Source: Spirochaetales bacterium (GTDB taxonomy: Bacteria > Spirochaetota > Spirochaetia > SZUA-6 > JAFGRV01). From it: DNA of 59,164 bases. The notes below the pieces were generated by a model. That model searched no databases and was not told the DNA's origin. It saw only the letters and a program-made list of their open reading frames with translations. Below are positions 18,864-27,925 of this stretch, in pieces (position 1 is the stretch's first letter; every line of letters begins with the position of its first letter). The stretch covers positions 1-59,164 of the forward strand of contig JAFGQK010000084.1 in the NCBI GenBank assembly GCA_016935735.1, read 5' to 3'. Made by a program: the position numbers and the translations under genes.

Positions 18864-19395
18864 ATTTAAAAGGACAACAGTCATTGTTGTCCGCAGGAAT
18901 GGGAAAGTCGCGATGGCCGGGGACGGCCAGGTGACCCTGGGAAATACGATAATGAAGGCAAATGCAAAAAAGGTACGCAAAATATATGATAATCAAATTA
19001 TCGTGGGATTTGCCGGTGCCACTGCAGATGCTTTCACCCTGTTTGAACGGTTTGAAGGGAAAGTGAAAGAGTTTGGCGGGGATTTGACACGTGCTTCCGT
19101 GGAATTGGCAAAGGATTGGCGGACAGACAGGGCATTAAGAAGGCTTGAGGCTTTGCTTCTGGTTGCGGATATTAAGAAAACCCTTCTTATTTCCGGCACG
19201 GGAGATGTGATAGAACCGGAACATGGTGTTATTGCCATTGGTTCGGGTGGGAGCTATGCATACTCGGCAGCAATGGCATACCTGGATGCTTCCGATTTAT
19301 CTGCCAGGGAAATCGCAGAGCGTTCACTGAAGATCGCCTCTTCAGTATGTATTTATACCAATTCTCACATCCAAATAGAGGAGATAGAAAAATGA
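18856..19395 (+). CDS. hslV: HslV, peptidase subunit of the HslUV protease
   Basis: The 179-residue protein has a six-residue leader MDKFKR and then TTVIVV, so the mature N-terminal Thr nucleophile would be exposed after processing. The family blocks [54 protein letters not shown] and [15 protein letters not shown] are intact. HslV forms a double hexamer degrading proteins fed by HslU. It overlaps xerC and hslU. Confidence 0.97.
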   Translation: MDKFKRTTVIVVRRNGKVAMAGDGQVTLGNTIMKANAKKVRKIYDNQIIVGFAGATADAFTLFERFEGKVKEFGGDLTRASVELAKDWRTDRALRRLEALLLVADIKKTLLISGTGDVIEPEHGVIAIGSGGSYAYSAAMAYLDASDLSAREIAERSLKIASSVCIYTNSHIQIEEIEK

Positions 19396-20756
19396 TAGAT
19401 CTGGATAAATTGACACCAAAAGAAATTGTTGCCGAACTTGATAAATATATAATCGGCCAGATGGATGCAAAACGATCCGTTGCCATCGCACTCCGGAACA
19501 GGATGAGACGGCAGAAGCTCCCGGAGGAATTGCGGGATGAGGTTGCACCAAAGAATATTATTATGATCGGCCCTACCGGTGTGGGAAAGACAGAAATCGC
19601 CCGGAGATTATCCAGGCTCAGTGGTGCACCGTTTATAAAGGTGGAAGCGACAAAATACACGGAAGTCGGGTATGTGGGCAGGGATGTTGAATCCATGGTA
19701 CGTGACCTTGTTTCGGTAAGTATTTCCATGGTAAAGACCGAGATGCAGGAAGAAGTGAGAAAGGATGCAGAAAGGCGGGCAGAGGAAGAGATGCTTAATC
19801 TTTTACTCCCGGAAAAGAAGAAAAGACAGGCACCGGGTCCGGCAATTGAACCGGATACGGAAATTGCGGAGACATCCATGAAGCATACCCGGGAAAAGCT
19901 CCGCGAGATGCTTAAAAAAGGGCTTCTGGACGACAGGCAGGTCGAGGTCGATGTGACAAAAAAGGGATTTCAGGCAATGCAGGTCTTTACCGGTACCAAT
20001 TTTGAAGAGATAGGGTTTAATATGGAGAACATCTCCAACCTGCTTGGCGGAAAAAAGAAAAAGAAAAGCGTATCCGTAAAGCAGGCCATGGAAATCCTGA
20101 AAGACGATGAAATGGATAAACTGGTGGATATGGACAGGGTATCCGAAATTGCCAAACAGCGTGTGGAAGAAATGGGGATCATTTTCCTTGATGAGATCGA
20201 CAAGATTGCATCCACCGGCCAGAAACACGGGCCGGATGTATCCCGGGAGGGAGTGCAGCGGGACATCCTGCCGATCGTGGAGGGTTCAAAAGTACACACC
20301 AGGTACGGAATTGTGGATACATCCCATATTCTCTTTATTGCAGCAGGTGCGTTTCATATGTCAAAACCCTCCGATCTTATCCCGGAACTCCAGGGCAGGT
20401 TCCCGCTTCGTGTGGAGCTTCAGTCACTCACCACAGAAGATTTTATAAAGATCCTTACACAACCGGAGAATGCATTAATTAAACAATATATCGCCCTTTT
20501 AGAAACAGAGGGGGTGAAACTGGTGTTTACCGACGATGCCATTACGAAAATATCTGAAATTGCATCTGATGTAAACTCAAAAACAGAGAATATCGGTGCA
20601 AGGCGGCTCCATACGATCATGGAACACCTTCTTGAGGAGGTTTCTTTTACAGCATCCGATCTGTCGGGCCAGACCATTACTATAACAAAGGAATATGTGA
20701 ATGAAAGGCTCAAGGATATTGTGGAAGACAGGGATTTGACACGGTTTATTCTTTAA
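19392..20756 (+). CDS. hslU: HslU, ATPase subunit of the HslUV protease
   Basis: The 454-residue AAA+ unfoldase begins [20 protein letters not shown]. Walker A is [13 protein letters not shown] and Walker [13 protein letters not shown]. The I-domain insertion lies at about 120-230, and the usual end is DLTRFIL. It unfolds substrates for HslV. ATG 19392 overlaps the hslV TGA and follows GGAG at about 19380; the frame is open further up but only inside hslV. An inverted repeat with a T-run follows before flgB. Confidence 0.97.
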   Translation: MIDLDKLTPKEIVAELDKYIIGQMDAKRSVAIALRNRMRRQKLPEELRDEVAPKNIIMIGPTGVGKTEIARRLSRLSGAPFIKVEATKYTEVGYVGRDVESMVRDLVSVSISMVKTEMQEEVRKDAERRAEEEMLNLLLPEKKKRQAPGPAIEPDTEIAETSMKHTREKLREMLKKGLLDDRQVEVDVTKKGFQAMQVFTGTNFEEIGFNMENISNLLGGKKKKKSVSVKQAMEILKDDEMDKLVDMDRVSEIAKQRVEEMGIIFLDEIDKIASTGQKHGPDVSREGVQRDILPIVEGSKVHTRYGIVDTSHILFIAAGAFHMSKPSDLIPELQGRFPLRVELQSLTTEDFIKILTQPENALIKQYIALLETEGVKLVFTDDAITKISEIASDVNSKTENIGARRLHTIMEHLLEEVSFTASDLSGQTITITKEYVNERLKDIVEDRDLTRFIL

Positions 20757-20816
20757 TGAGTTCCCTGCATAAAGGTGCGAATAGTGCTTATCCGGTATCC
20801 TTATCCAGCCGAAATT

Positions 20817-20875
20817 TGATACAGAGAGAATATACAGAGAATATAAAAAGAGAATATAAAAAGAGAATATAAAAA
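20817..20875 (+). promoter_or_regulatory. Tandem 13-bp repeats carrying TATAAA boxes before flgB, possible flagellar operon promoter
   Basis: Three perfect copies of GAGAATATAAAAA run 20837-20875, preceded by a shorter copy GAGAATATACA at 20826-20836. TTGATA at 20817-20822 could be a -35; the TATAAA of the first full copy (20842) is 19 bp away. Each copy presents its own -10-like box. The array lies between hslU and flgB, where the flagellar run begins. Promoter role is inferred. Confidence 0.45.
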
Positions 20876-20880
20876 GGTGG

Positions 20881-20905
20881 GGTTCAACAAGTTGAACCTG
20901 ATTTT
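20881..20905 (+). terminator. Inverted repeat with T-run between hslU and flgB, possible terminator
   Basis: GGTTCAAC (20881-20888) and GTTGAACC (20891-20898) are perfect complements separated by AA, so a 7-bp stem with a 4-nt loop can form. TGATTTTT follows. It could end hslVU transcripts or act as an operator. The T-run is short. Confidence 0.45.
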
Positions 20906-20929
20906 TAATAGAATAAGGTGGTAAAGGAG

Positions 20930-21346
20930 ATGTTTTTTACAGGGAGTTTTTCCAGGGCTGTTGATATGCTCAATAACACGATGGATGTGAGTATCCTCCG
21001 CAGGAATGTCATGGCCAATAATATTGCAAATTCGGATACCCCGAATTTCAAGAGAACCGATGTCAATTTCGAAGCAGAACTGAAACGGGCCCTGGAATCG
21101 GGAAACATACGACCGTTCCCGGCAAATCTGACGCGGGAAAAGCATATTTCATTCCAGAGACCGCAGAATTGGCGGGACGTGAAACCCCGGCGTGTCCTGG
21201 ATTACCTTACCACTGCAAAAAACAATGGGAATAATGTCGATATCGAAGTTGAAATGATGGGTATGCTTGAGAATCAGCTTATGTATCAGACCATGTCCCA
21301 GATGATAACGAGTGAGTTTAACCGGGTGAACCTGGTATTACGATAG
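20930..21346 (+). CDS. flgB: FlgB, flagellar proximal rod protein
   Basis: A 138-residue rod protein. SFSRAVDMLNNTMDVSILRRNVMANNIANSDTPNFKR is the flagellar rod N-terminal motif, and the C-terminal helix MMGMLENQLMYQTMSQMI pairs with it. FlgB forms the rod base next to FliE and the MS ring. I prefer ATG 20930, with AAGGTGG at 20915-20921. A GTG at 20918 would add four residues (MVKE), which encode the AAGGAG right before the ATG. It opens the flagellar block. Confidence 0.93.
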   Translation: MFFTGSFSRAVDMLNNTMDVSILRRNVMANNIANSDTPNFKRTDVNFEAELKRALESGNIRPFPANLTREKHISFQRPQNWRDVKPRRVLDYLTTAKNNGNNVDIEVEMMGMLENQLMYQTMSQMITSEFNRVNLVLR

Positions 21347-21362
21347 TTTTTAAGGAGTATAC

Positions 21363-21821
21363 ATGGGAATATTTTCAAGTATAAATACGGCAGCTTCCGG
21401 TCTTACCGGACAGAGAACAAGGCTGGATGTCATTGCGGACAATATTGCCAATGTGAATACCACCAGGACAGCCGAAGGCGGGCCGTTTCGAAGGAGCAGG
21501 GTCGTTTTCCGTCCGCGTGTTTCACAACCTTACTGGAGAAGCCCTTTTCTGCCCGAGTATCTGGATAACGGTGTGGGAAAAGGAGTGAGGATCAAGAAAA
21601 TAGAAAAGGATTTTGATGCAGAGCCACGGCTCGTTTATGATCCGACACATCCCGATGCCATTAAATCAGGACCACGGAAAGGGTATGTCGAATACCCCAA
21701 TATCAATATTGTGAGCGAGATGGTGGATATGATCTCTGCATCCCGTTCATACGAGGCAAATGTCGCAGTCATGAACGGCACAAAAAGTATGTTTTTAAAA
21801 GCTCTGGAAATAGGGAGGTAG
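21363..21821 (+). CDS. flgC: FlgC, flagellar proximal rod protein
   Basis: The 152-residue protein starts with INTAASGLTGQRTRLDVIADNIANVNTTRT, the rod-protein N-terminal motif. It ends with NIVSEMVDMISASRSYEANVAVMNGTK. FlgC assembles on FlgB in the periplasmic rod. AAGGAG at about 21352 precedes the ATG. The stop overlaps the fliE ribosome site. Confidence 0.96.
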   Translation: MGIFSSINTAASGLTGQRTRLDVIADNIANVNTTRTAEGGPFRRSRVVFRPRVSQPYWRSPFLPEYLDNGVGKGVRIKKIEKDFDAEPRLVYDPTHPDAIKSGPRKGYVEYPNINIVSEMVDMISASRSYEANVAVMNGTKSMFLKALEIGR

Positions 21822-21823
21822 TA

Positions 21824-22153
21824 ATGTTTTTGCGTGCAGATCAGGCGATGGGACATGTGATCCCTTTAAGAACAACACACCCAAAGCATATAGACGAGTC
21901 CGGGTTTAAATCAGGTGAAAAACCGGATGCGGAAAAATCCTTTGGCGAGTTGTTTTTAAAAGCCTTTAACGATGTGAATGATCTCCAGGTTAACACAAAT
22001 AAGATGAGTGAAACGATGATTACCGATCCCGAAAGCGTGAATGTCCATGATGTAATGATCTCTATTGCAGAAGCAAATCTTTCACTTTCCATGACAAAAG
22101 CGATTGTGGACAGGGCGCTCCGGGCATACAGGGAGATTGTTTCGACCAGATAG
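21824..22153 (+). CDS. fliE: FliE, MS-ring/rod junction protein
   Basis: At 109 residues this has normal FliE size. The typical segment SFGELFLKAFNDVNDLQVNTNKMSETMITDPESVNVHDVMISIAEANLSLSMTKAIVDRALRAYREI-type C-terminus is present (helices about 45-105). FliE couples the FliF ring to the FlgB rod and is an early export substrate. ATG 21824 follows GGGAGG in the end of flgC. Confidence 0.95.
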   Translation: MFLRADQAMGHVIPLRTTHPKHIDESGFKSGEKPDAEKSFGELFLKAFNDVNDLQVNTNKMSETMITDPESVNVHDVMISIAEANLSLSMTKAIVDRALRAYREIVSTR

Positions 22154-22161
22154 CAGGAAGA

Positions 22162-22228
22162 AGATGGCCGGAGAGTCAGAAAATCAGCAAGCCAGATGGT
22201 CAGATGGCCGGCGGGCCAGAGGATGAGT
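22162..22228. repeat. Dispersed repeat family B, copy 2
   Basis: The sequence repeats GATGGCCGG, GTCAGAAAATCAG, GCCAGATGG and GGCCAGAGG. Positions 22199-22219 match 13832-13852 at 20 of 21 bases. It lies in the 246-bp gap between fliE and fliF, immediately before the hairpin cluster at 22267-22355. Confidence 0.7.
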
Positions 22229-22266
22229 TAAGGAAGAGATGAGATGATTTTTTAAAGCAGTAATTT

Positions 22267-22355
22267 ACCTGGAGATTTCCAGGTTGCATGGGGAGTATAC
22301 CTGAAGAGCTTCCTCAAGGCTTGGAGGAAATACCCCGTAACACCCTGAAGAGGGT
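22267..22355 (+). promoter_or_regulatory. Cluster of three hairpins upstream of fliF
   Basis: Hairpin 1: ACCTGGA (22267) with TCCAGGT (22278), loop GATT. Hairpin 2: TTCCTC (22310) with GAGGAA (22324), closed by an outer GGGG (22290) with CCCC (22333) and TAT/ATA. Hairpin 3: ACCCT (22342) with AGGGT (22351), loop GAAG. None has a T-run, so they are not simple terminators. A processing site or a leader element within the flagellar transcript is possible. Purely structural evidence. Confidence 0.4.
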
Positions 22356-22399
22356 ATATAAAATGTGTTCATTCGTATACAAGGAAATGGGAGGGGAAA

Positions 22400-24118
22400 A
22401 TGAACGAATGGCTAAAAAAGGTACTTGAGCAGATAAAACAACTCTGGACAAAATGGACTGTCACCCAGAAGGCCATTTTTTTCGGGGTTATTGCTGTCCT
22501 GGTGGTAGCAATTGTCCTGCTCTTTGTTTTCAGCTCCGCACCAAGCACAGTCCCTTTACTCGGAACCCCGATAGAAGATGAACAGTTGCGTTCACGGATT
22601 ATTACCAGGCTGGACGAAGAAATACCGGGAAAGTACCAGATTCGCGGTGATAATGTTATCGTGGTCTCCGATCAGAAAACAGCCCGGAGGATGCGGAATA
22701 TCCTTGCCCAGGAGGATCTTATCCCGGCAGAAGCGGATCCCTGGGAGATTTTCGATATTGAACGGTGGACACTCACGGATTTCGAGCGGAAGATCAATGT
22801 GAGAAGAGCGGTGACCAGGGCAATCGAGCAGCATATCCTTGCACTGGAAGATATTGATGCAGTCCGTGTGATTATCGACCTGCCGGAAGAATCACTTTTT
22901 GTCGAAGATGAAAAACCCTACACCGCATCAGTCCATATTACGCCAAAACCGGGGTCTGATATTACGGAAAACAGGAAAAAAATCGAAGGCATAGAAAAGC
23001 TCATCCTGTTTGCCGTCTCGGGCTTGAGTAAAGAGAATATCGTTATTACCGATAACAGGGGCACCATCTTAAATGATTTTGAACGCGAGGACAGGATCGA
23101 GAAAATCCAGATTGTAGAACGCCAGTTAAAGCAGAAGCGAAAACTCGAACAGGAGTACAAGCACGAGATCCTCAAGGAACTCCAGGGGATCTATACCCCG
23201 GACAGGGTAAAGATACTCAAACTCGATATCGACCTGGATTTAAGCGAGGAAACCAGTAAAACAAAAGAGATATTTCCCATTACCATGGTGGAAGATAATC
23301 CCAAAACCCCATTCAGTGAAAAAAAGGTGGAACCATCTGTATTAATATCCAAGGAAAAGATCGATGAACATTTTGAAGGCACCGGGTATAATCCCGAAGG
23401 ACCCCCGGGCAGCGAGGGACAGACACCACCGCAGTATAAGGATCTTTCCAATCTGGTGGGGAAATATGACCACGAGACTGCCAGGGAAAACTATGAAATT
23501 AATGAGAAAAGTACCGACAGAATCGAAAGACCCTGGGAAATACAGCGGATGACTGTCGGTATTGCCATTGACGGCTACTGGGAAACCAGCGTTGACAAAG
23601 AAGGGAATGTGGTCTTTGAAGAAGAAAACAATACAAAGATAAAACGGATTTACTATCCTGTCACTGATGAAGAATTAAAAAAGGTTGAATCCCTTGTACA
23701 GGATGCTATAGGATATGACAGGGCAAGGGGCGATTCAGTTACCGTGGAGCATATGCAGTTCGATAGAAGAGAAGAGTTCAAAGGTGAGGATCACAGGGCT
23801 CTCCAGGGCAGGCGAATTGCCAGTACGATTTTCTGGATATGTGTTGGTCTGGGCGCTATAATATTAGCAGCGGTTCTTTTCCGTATGCTTTCCAAGTACG
23901 TGGAGCGGAAACGGAGGGAAAAGGAAGAGGAACTCGCACGGCAGCATCAGGCAATGCGGGAAGCTGCACTCAAGAGTGCAGAAGAACAGGGTCTGGATGT
24001 TGAGCTTACCGTGGAAGAACGGGCCCGGATGGAAATGCAGGAGAATGCCATTAATATGGCAAGAGAACATCCGGAAGATGTTGCCCAACTTATCCGTACC
24101 TGGTTGATGGAGGAGTAA
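22400..24118 (+). CDS. fliF: FliF, flagellar MS-ring protein
   Basis: A 572-residue MS-ring protein with membrane segments at about 25-46 and 475-497. Ring-building domains lie between them (for example VPLLGTPIEDEQLRSRIITRL and INVRRAVTRAIEQHILALEDIDAVRVII). The C-terminal tail, MAREHPEDVAQLIRTWLMEE, binds FliG. It anchors the rod and C ring in the inner membrane. The ribosome site is GGGAGGGG then AAAATG. It follows a 246-bp gap holding repeat B and the hairpin cluster. Confidence 0.97.
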   Translation: MNEWLKKVLEQIKQLWTKWTVTQKAIFFGVIAVLVVAIVLLFVFSSAPSTVPLLGTPIEDEQLRSRIITRLDEEIPGKYQIRGDNVIVVSDQKTARRMRNILAQEDLIPAEADPWEIFDIERWTLTDFERKINVRRAVTRAIEQHILALEDIDAVRVIIDLPEESLFVEDEKPYTASVHITPKPGSDITENRKKIEGIEKLILFAVSGLSKENIVITDNRGTILNDFEREDRIEKIQIVERQLKQKRKLEQEYKHEILKELQGIYTPDRVKILKLDIDLDLSEETSKTKEIFPITMVEDNPKTPFSEKKVEPSVLISKEKIDEHFEGTGYNPEGPPGSEGQTPPQYKDLSNLVGKYDHETARENYEINEKSTDRIERPWEIQRMTVGIAIDGYWETSVDKEGNVVFEEENNTKIKRIYYPVTDEELKKVESLVQDAIGYDRARGDSVTVEHMQFDRREEFKGEDHRALQGRRIASTIFWICVGLGAIILAAVLFRMLSKYVERKRREKEEELARQHQAMREAALKSAEEQGLDVELTVEERARMEMQENAINMAREHPEDVAQLIRTWLMEE

Positions 24119-24122
24119 AATC

Positions 24123-25178
24123 ATGGCAAAAAAAGCACCACCGGCAGCAACAGCAGCAAAGAAGACACCGGGGCATAAGAAACCCCTTACCGGAAGACAG
24201 AAAGCGGCGATCTTTCTCGTTACCCTGGGATCTGAAATTTCCGCTGAAATTTTCAAGCATTTAAGGGAGGATGAGATCGAGCAGCTGACATTCGAGATTG
24301 CCCGTCTGGAAAATATCGAATCTGCGGACAGGGACCAGGTGCTTATCGAGTTCCAGGAACTCATGATGGCACAGGATTTTATCTCCACCGGAGGGATCGA
24401 TTATGCACGGGAACTCCTGGAAAAATCTCTCGGACCCCAGAAAGCGGTAGATATTATCAACAGGCTTACCAGTTCCCTCCAGGTAAGGCCGTTTGATTTT
24501 ATCCGGAGGACAGACCCTGCACATCTTTTAAACTTTATTCAACAGGAGCATCCCCAGACTATCGCTTTGATCCTGGCATACCTTGAACCGCAGAAAGCCT
24601 CGATTATCCTCGGCAGCCTGCCCCATGAAATCCAGTCTGATGTGGCAAAAAGAATCGCGATTATGGACAGGACCTCCCCCGAAGTGTTAAGGGAGGTCGA
24701 ACGTGTGCTCGAAAAGAAGCTTTCCACCCTTTCTTCGGAAGACTACACGGCAGCCGGCGGGGTAGAAAGTATTGTCGATATCCTGAACCTTGTTGACCGG
24801 TCTACGGAAAAAACGATTATCGAGTCCCTGGAAGAGGATGATCCTGAACTTGCAGAAGAAATAAAGAAGAGAATGTTCGTATTCGAGGATATTGTTCTAC
24901 TCGATGACCGGGCAATCCAGAAGGTGTTAAGGGAAGTCGATACCCAGGAACTGGCAAAGGCATTAAAAGCCGTGGATTCGGAAGTACAGGATAAAATCTT
25001 CAGGAATATGTCAAAAAGGGCCGCCACCCTTTTAAAAGAGGATATGGATTATATGGGACCTATCCGTCTTAAGGACGTAGAGGAATCCCAGCAAAAAATC
25101 GTATCGATTATACGGAAACTCGAGGAACAGGGAGAAATCGTTGTTGCAAGAGCGGGCGAGGATGAACTTGTTGTCTAG
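24123..25178 (+). CDS. fliG: FliG, flagellar switch/torque protein
   Basis: The 351-residue protein has an Ala/Lys-rich N-terminus, then the FliF-binding domain (LTGRQKAAIFLVTLGSEISAEIFKHL). The EHPQT motif in the middle domain and the MFVFEDIVLLDDRAIQ torque domain follow. FliG sits on the MS ring and meets MotA. It starts 4 bp after fliF. Spirochaetes often have two fliG paralogues; only this one is in the window. Confidence 0.96.
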   Translation: MAKKAPPAATAAKKTPGHKKPLTGRQKAAIFLVTLGSEISAEIFKHLREDEIEQLTFEIARLENIESADRDQVLIEFQELMMAQDFISTGGIDYARELLEKSLGPQKAVDIINRLTSSLQVRPFDFIRRTDPAHLLNFIQQEHPQTIALILAYLEPQKASIILGSLPHEIQSDVAKRIAIMDRTSPEVLREVERVLEKKLSTLSSEDYTAAGGVESIVDILNLVDRSTEKTIIESLEEDDPELAEEIKKRMFVFEDIVLLDDRAIQKVLREVDTQELAKALKAVDSEVQDKIFRNMSKRAATLLKEDMDYMGPIRLKDVEESQQKIVSIIRKLEEQGEIVVARAGEDELVV

Positions 25179-25214
25179 ATTGAATGTATCTCTCTTTATG
25201 TAAAGGAGTAGTGT

Positions 25215-26120
25215 GTGGCAAAACATGTGTTTCGGCCGACAGAAATAACGAATATCACCAAAAAGGTTATCATCAAACCCCCACCTGCGAAAATTGAAGA
25301 ACCGGTAAAGGAAGAAGTCCAGGTAGATGACTCAAAAGAAAGGATGATTGAATTACAGAAAGAGGTTGATGAGTTCAGGCAGAATTGGGAAAATGAAAAG
25401 AACAGGTTGATGGAGGAAGCCAGGGTAGAGGCAGAGAAGATTATCCAGGAAGCAGAGGAACTCGCTTTTGAAAAAGTGAAGGAAAAAACGGATGAAGCCC
25501 AGAAAATAAGGCAGGATGCGAGTACGGAAGCAAAACAGATTATTGAGGATGCAAAGAATAAGGCCGCGGTAATTGACAGGGATACCGGAGAAAAGGTACA
25601 GCAGATAGAAAAAGATGCCTACGAGCGGGGATATAAAGACGGGCATGAAAAGGGTTTTAAAGAGGGGGAACAGGAGGTAGAGCGTCTTATCCAGCGAATT
25701 CATACGATAATTTCTAAAACCATAGAAAAGAGAAACGAGATTATCGAAGAATCGGAAACCCAGCTTATCAATATGGTTCTCCTTATTGCCAGGAAAGTGA
25801 TTAAGGTGATCTCGGAAAATCAGAAAAATGTCGTGATAAATAATGTCATGCAGGCCCTGTTAAAGCTTAAAGGGAGTGGGGATATCATTATCAAGGTAAA
25901 TCCGGATGATCTTGAACTTACTTCTTCCCATAAAGAAACATTCCAGAAACGGCTGGAACAGGGAAGAAACATCTCCATCCTGGAGGATACGACAGTGGAC
26001 AGGGGCGGCTGTGTCATAGAGACGGATTTTGGTCAGATTAATGCCCGTATTTCATCCCAGCTTCATGAAATAGAGGAGAAAATCCTGGAGATGATGCCCA
26101 TTACCTCAAAAGCAACATAA
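25215..26120 (+). CDS. fliH: FliH, regulator of the export ATPase
   Basis: A 301-residue protein with a short N-terminal FRPTEI segment and a long Glu/Lys coiled coil (about 40-135). A Gly-rich turn (YERGYKDGHEKGFKEG) and a C-terminal stator-like domain (about 170-295) follow. FliH holds FliI at the export gate and C ring. GTG 25215 follows AAGGAG at 25203-25208. Confidence 0.92.
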   Translation: MAKHVFRPTEITNITKKVIIKPPPAKIEEPVKEEVQVDDSKERMIELQKEVDEFRQNWENEKNRLMEEARVEAEKIIQEAEELAFEKVKEKTDEAQKIRQDASTEAKQIIEDAKNKAAVIDRDTGEKVQQIEKDAYERGYKDGHEKGFKEGEQEVERLIQRIHTIISKTIEKRNEIIEESETQLINMVLLIARKVIKVISENQKNVVINNVMQALLKLKGSGDIIIKVNPDDLELTSSHKETFQKRLEQGRNISILEDTTVDRGGCVIETDFGQINARISSQLHEIEEKILEMMPITSKAT

Positions 26121-26134
26121 TTAAGGATAATATA

Positions 26135-27493
26135 ATGGATATTTTTGATAAATATACATCAGTAATCACCAGGTGTGATCCTATTAAATTTACCGGGATT
26201 ATTAAGCGTGTCCAGGGGCTGCTTATCGAAAGCTTCGGGCCGCACGCCGTGGTTGGTGAACTGTGCCAGATCCATGTGCCGAAATACGACAAAATCGTCT
26301 GGGCAGAGGTGGTGGGATTACAGGATGATGTTGTCCAGCTCATGACCTACGACGACATGGACGGCATAGAGATTGGCTGTCTGGTGGTTGCCACCGGGGA
26401 ATTCATCACCATTCCCGTATCAACAAAACTCCTGGGCAGGGTCCTGAATGCCAGGGGAAAACCCATCGATGAAAAAGGAGACATCGGATCACCGGAATGG
26501 CGTTCAATATTCGGCAAACCGCCGGATGTCCTGAAAAGAAGGCGGATCGCGGATATTATGGCAACGGGGATCCGTGCGATTGACAGCCTTCTTACCGTGG
26601 GGAAAGGACAGCGTCTTGGTATTTTTTCCGGGAGCGGGTATGGAAAATCGACCCTTTTAGGTATGATTGCACGGAATACCGCAGCAGATATCAATGTAAT
26701 CGCACTTATCGGGGAAAGGGGCAGGGAAGTCCGGGAGTTTATAGAGAATGACCTTGGTGAAGAAGGCCTTAAACGGTCTGTCCTGGTGGTTGCTACATCC
26801 AACGAGGCACCTCTTTCAAGAATCCGGGGTGCATATCTTGCCACCTCTATTGCAGAGTTTTTCCGGGACCAGGGGAATGATGTCGTCCTTATGTTTGATT
26901 CCGTTACCCGGTTTGCACGTGCACAGCGTGAGATCGGGCTTGCTATTGGTGAACCGCCGGCAAACAGGGGATTTACTCCTTCTGTTTTTTCCTTATTGCC
27001 AAAGCTTCTTGAAAGAAGCGGGACATCGGATAAAGGTACAATCACCGGATTTTACACTATCCTTGTGGAAGGCGATGATCTGGATGAACCTGTTTCAGAT
27101 GCAGTCAGGGGAATCCTGGATGGACATATTGTCCTTTCCAGGAGGCTGGCTGCAAGAAACCATTACCCTGCAATCGATATCCTTGCTTCAATCTCCAGGC
27201 TCACCCCGGTCATAACAGGTCCGAAGACAAAAGAGGTGTGTGCTTATATAAAACAGATGATGGCTGTGTATGCCGAGGCAGAAGATCTTATTAATGTCGG
27301 GGCATATGTAACCGGGAGTAATGCCGGGATAGATGAGGCAATTGAAAAGATACCGGAAATTAATAAATTTCTTAAACAGGGTATTAATGAAAAATCCGAT
27401 CTTGCCGGTACTTTCCGACAAGCCGGGAGTATCGCGGGGATAACCATACCTGATACGGAGATAAAGAGTGAGACGCTTTCGGTTCAGACTTGA
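26135..27493 (+). CDS. fliI: FliI, flagellar export ATPase
   Basis: The 452-residue F1-beta-like ATPase has Walker A GIFSGSGYGKSTLLGMI (about 163-179), the following IGERGREVREFIENDLG and the DVVLMFDSVTRFARAQREIGLA block. The GEPPANRGFTPSVFSLLPKLLERSG motif is typical of FliI. It energises loading of export substrates with FliH and FliJ. Starts 14 bp after fliH; its end overlaps fliJ by 26 bp. Confidence 0.97.
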   Translation: MDIFDKYTSVITRCDPIKFTGIIKRVQGLLIESFGPHAVVGELCQIHVPKYDKIVWAEVVGLQDDVVQLMTYDDMDGIEIGCLVVATGEFITIPVSTKLLGRVLNARGKPIDEKGDIGSPEWRSIFGKPPDVLKRRRIADIMATGIRAIDSLLTVGKGQRLGIFSGSGYGKSTLLGMIARNTAADINVIALIGERGREVREFIENDLGEEGLKRSVLVVATSNEAPLSRIRGAYLATSIAEFFRDQGNDVVLMFDSVTRFARAQREIGLAIGEPPANRGFTPSVFSLLPKLLERSGTSDKGTITGFYTILVEGDDLDEPVSDAVRGILDGHIVLSRRLAARNHYPAIDILASISRLTPVITGPKTKEVCAYIKQMMAVYAEAEDLINVGAYVTGSNAGIDEAIEKIPEINKFLKQGINEKSDLAGTFRQAGSIAGITIPDTEIKSETLSVQT

Positions 27494-27914
27494 ACAACTT
27501 CTCCTGTTGCGGCAGCACACAGAAAGGGAATGGGAGCTTAAACTCGCACGGGCTACCGGAATTTGTCTGACATTAAAACGCAGAATACATGAAATTGATG
27601 AGTTAATCCAGGGAACAATTGCATGCCTTTTCCGGCCTGATACAAACTATGCTTTCCGTATATCCAGTGAGTTGTACATGGCGCGGCTCCGTGAAGAACA
27701 GAAAAACAGGCAGGAAGAACTGGTAAAAAGGGAAAAGGAACGGGAAGAGGTACAGAAGGTATACCTGGAGCATTCGAAAAAAAGAAAAGTGCTTGAAAAA
27801 CTCAAAGAGAAACGTGAGGCAGAGTATTATTCTCTAATGAAAAAGGAAGAGCAAAAAACCATTGATGATATAAATAATGGGGTATATACCCGGAAAAAGA
27901 GCCGTATCAGATAA
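27468..27914 (+). CDS. fliJ: FliJ, export chaperone/coiled-coil stalk
   Basis: The 148-residue, almost entirely helical protein begins MRRFRFRLEQLLLLRQHTE and continues with heptad-like Glu/Arg/Lys repeats. This matches FliJ, which inserts in the FliI ring and escorts substrates. Sequence is weakly conserved, so size, coiled coil and position after fliI carry the call. GTG 27468 lies within fliI. Confidence 0.9.
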   Translation: MRRFRFRLEQLLLLRQHTEREWELKLARATGICLTLKRRIHEIDELIQGTIACLFRPDTNYAFRISSELYMARLREEQKNRQEELVKREKEREEVQKVYLEHSKKRKVLEKLKEKREAEYYSLMKKEEQKTIDDINNGVYTRKKSRIR

Positions 27915-27925
27915 GGGAGGAAAAA

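Noticed and set aside
19229-19879. 216-codon minus-strand frame across hslV/hslU
   Set aside because: Antisense to two clearly identified genes and no homology seen.
22267-22355. Known riboswitch class
   Set aside because: No recognised aptamer core was seen and the gene downstream is structural; left as an unnamed hairpin cluster.
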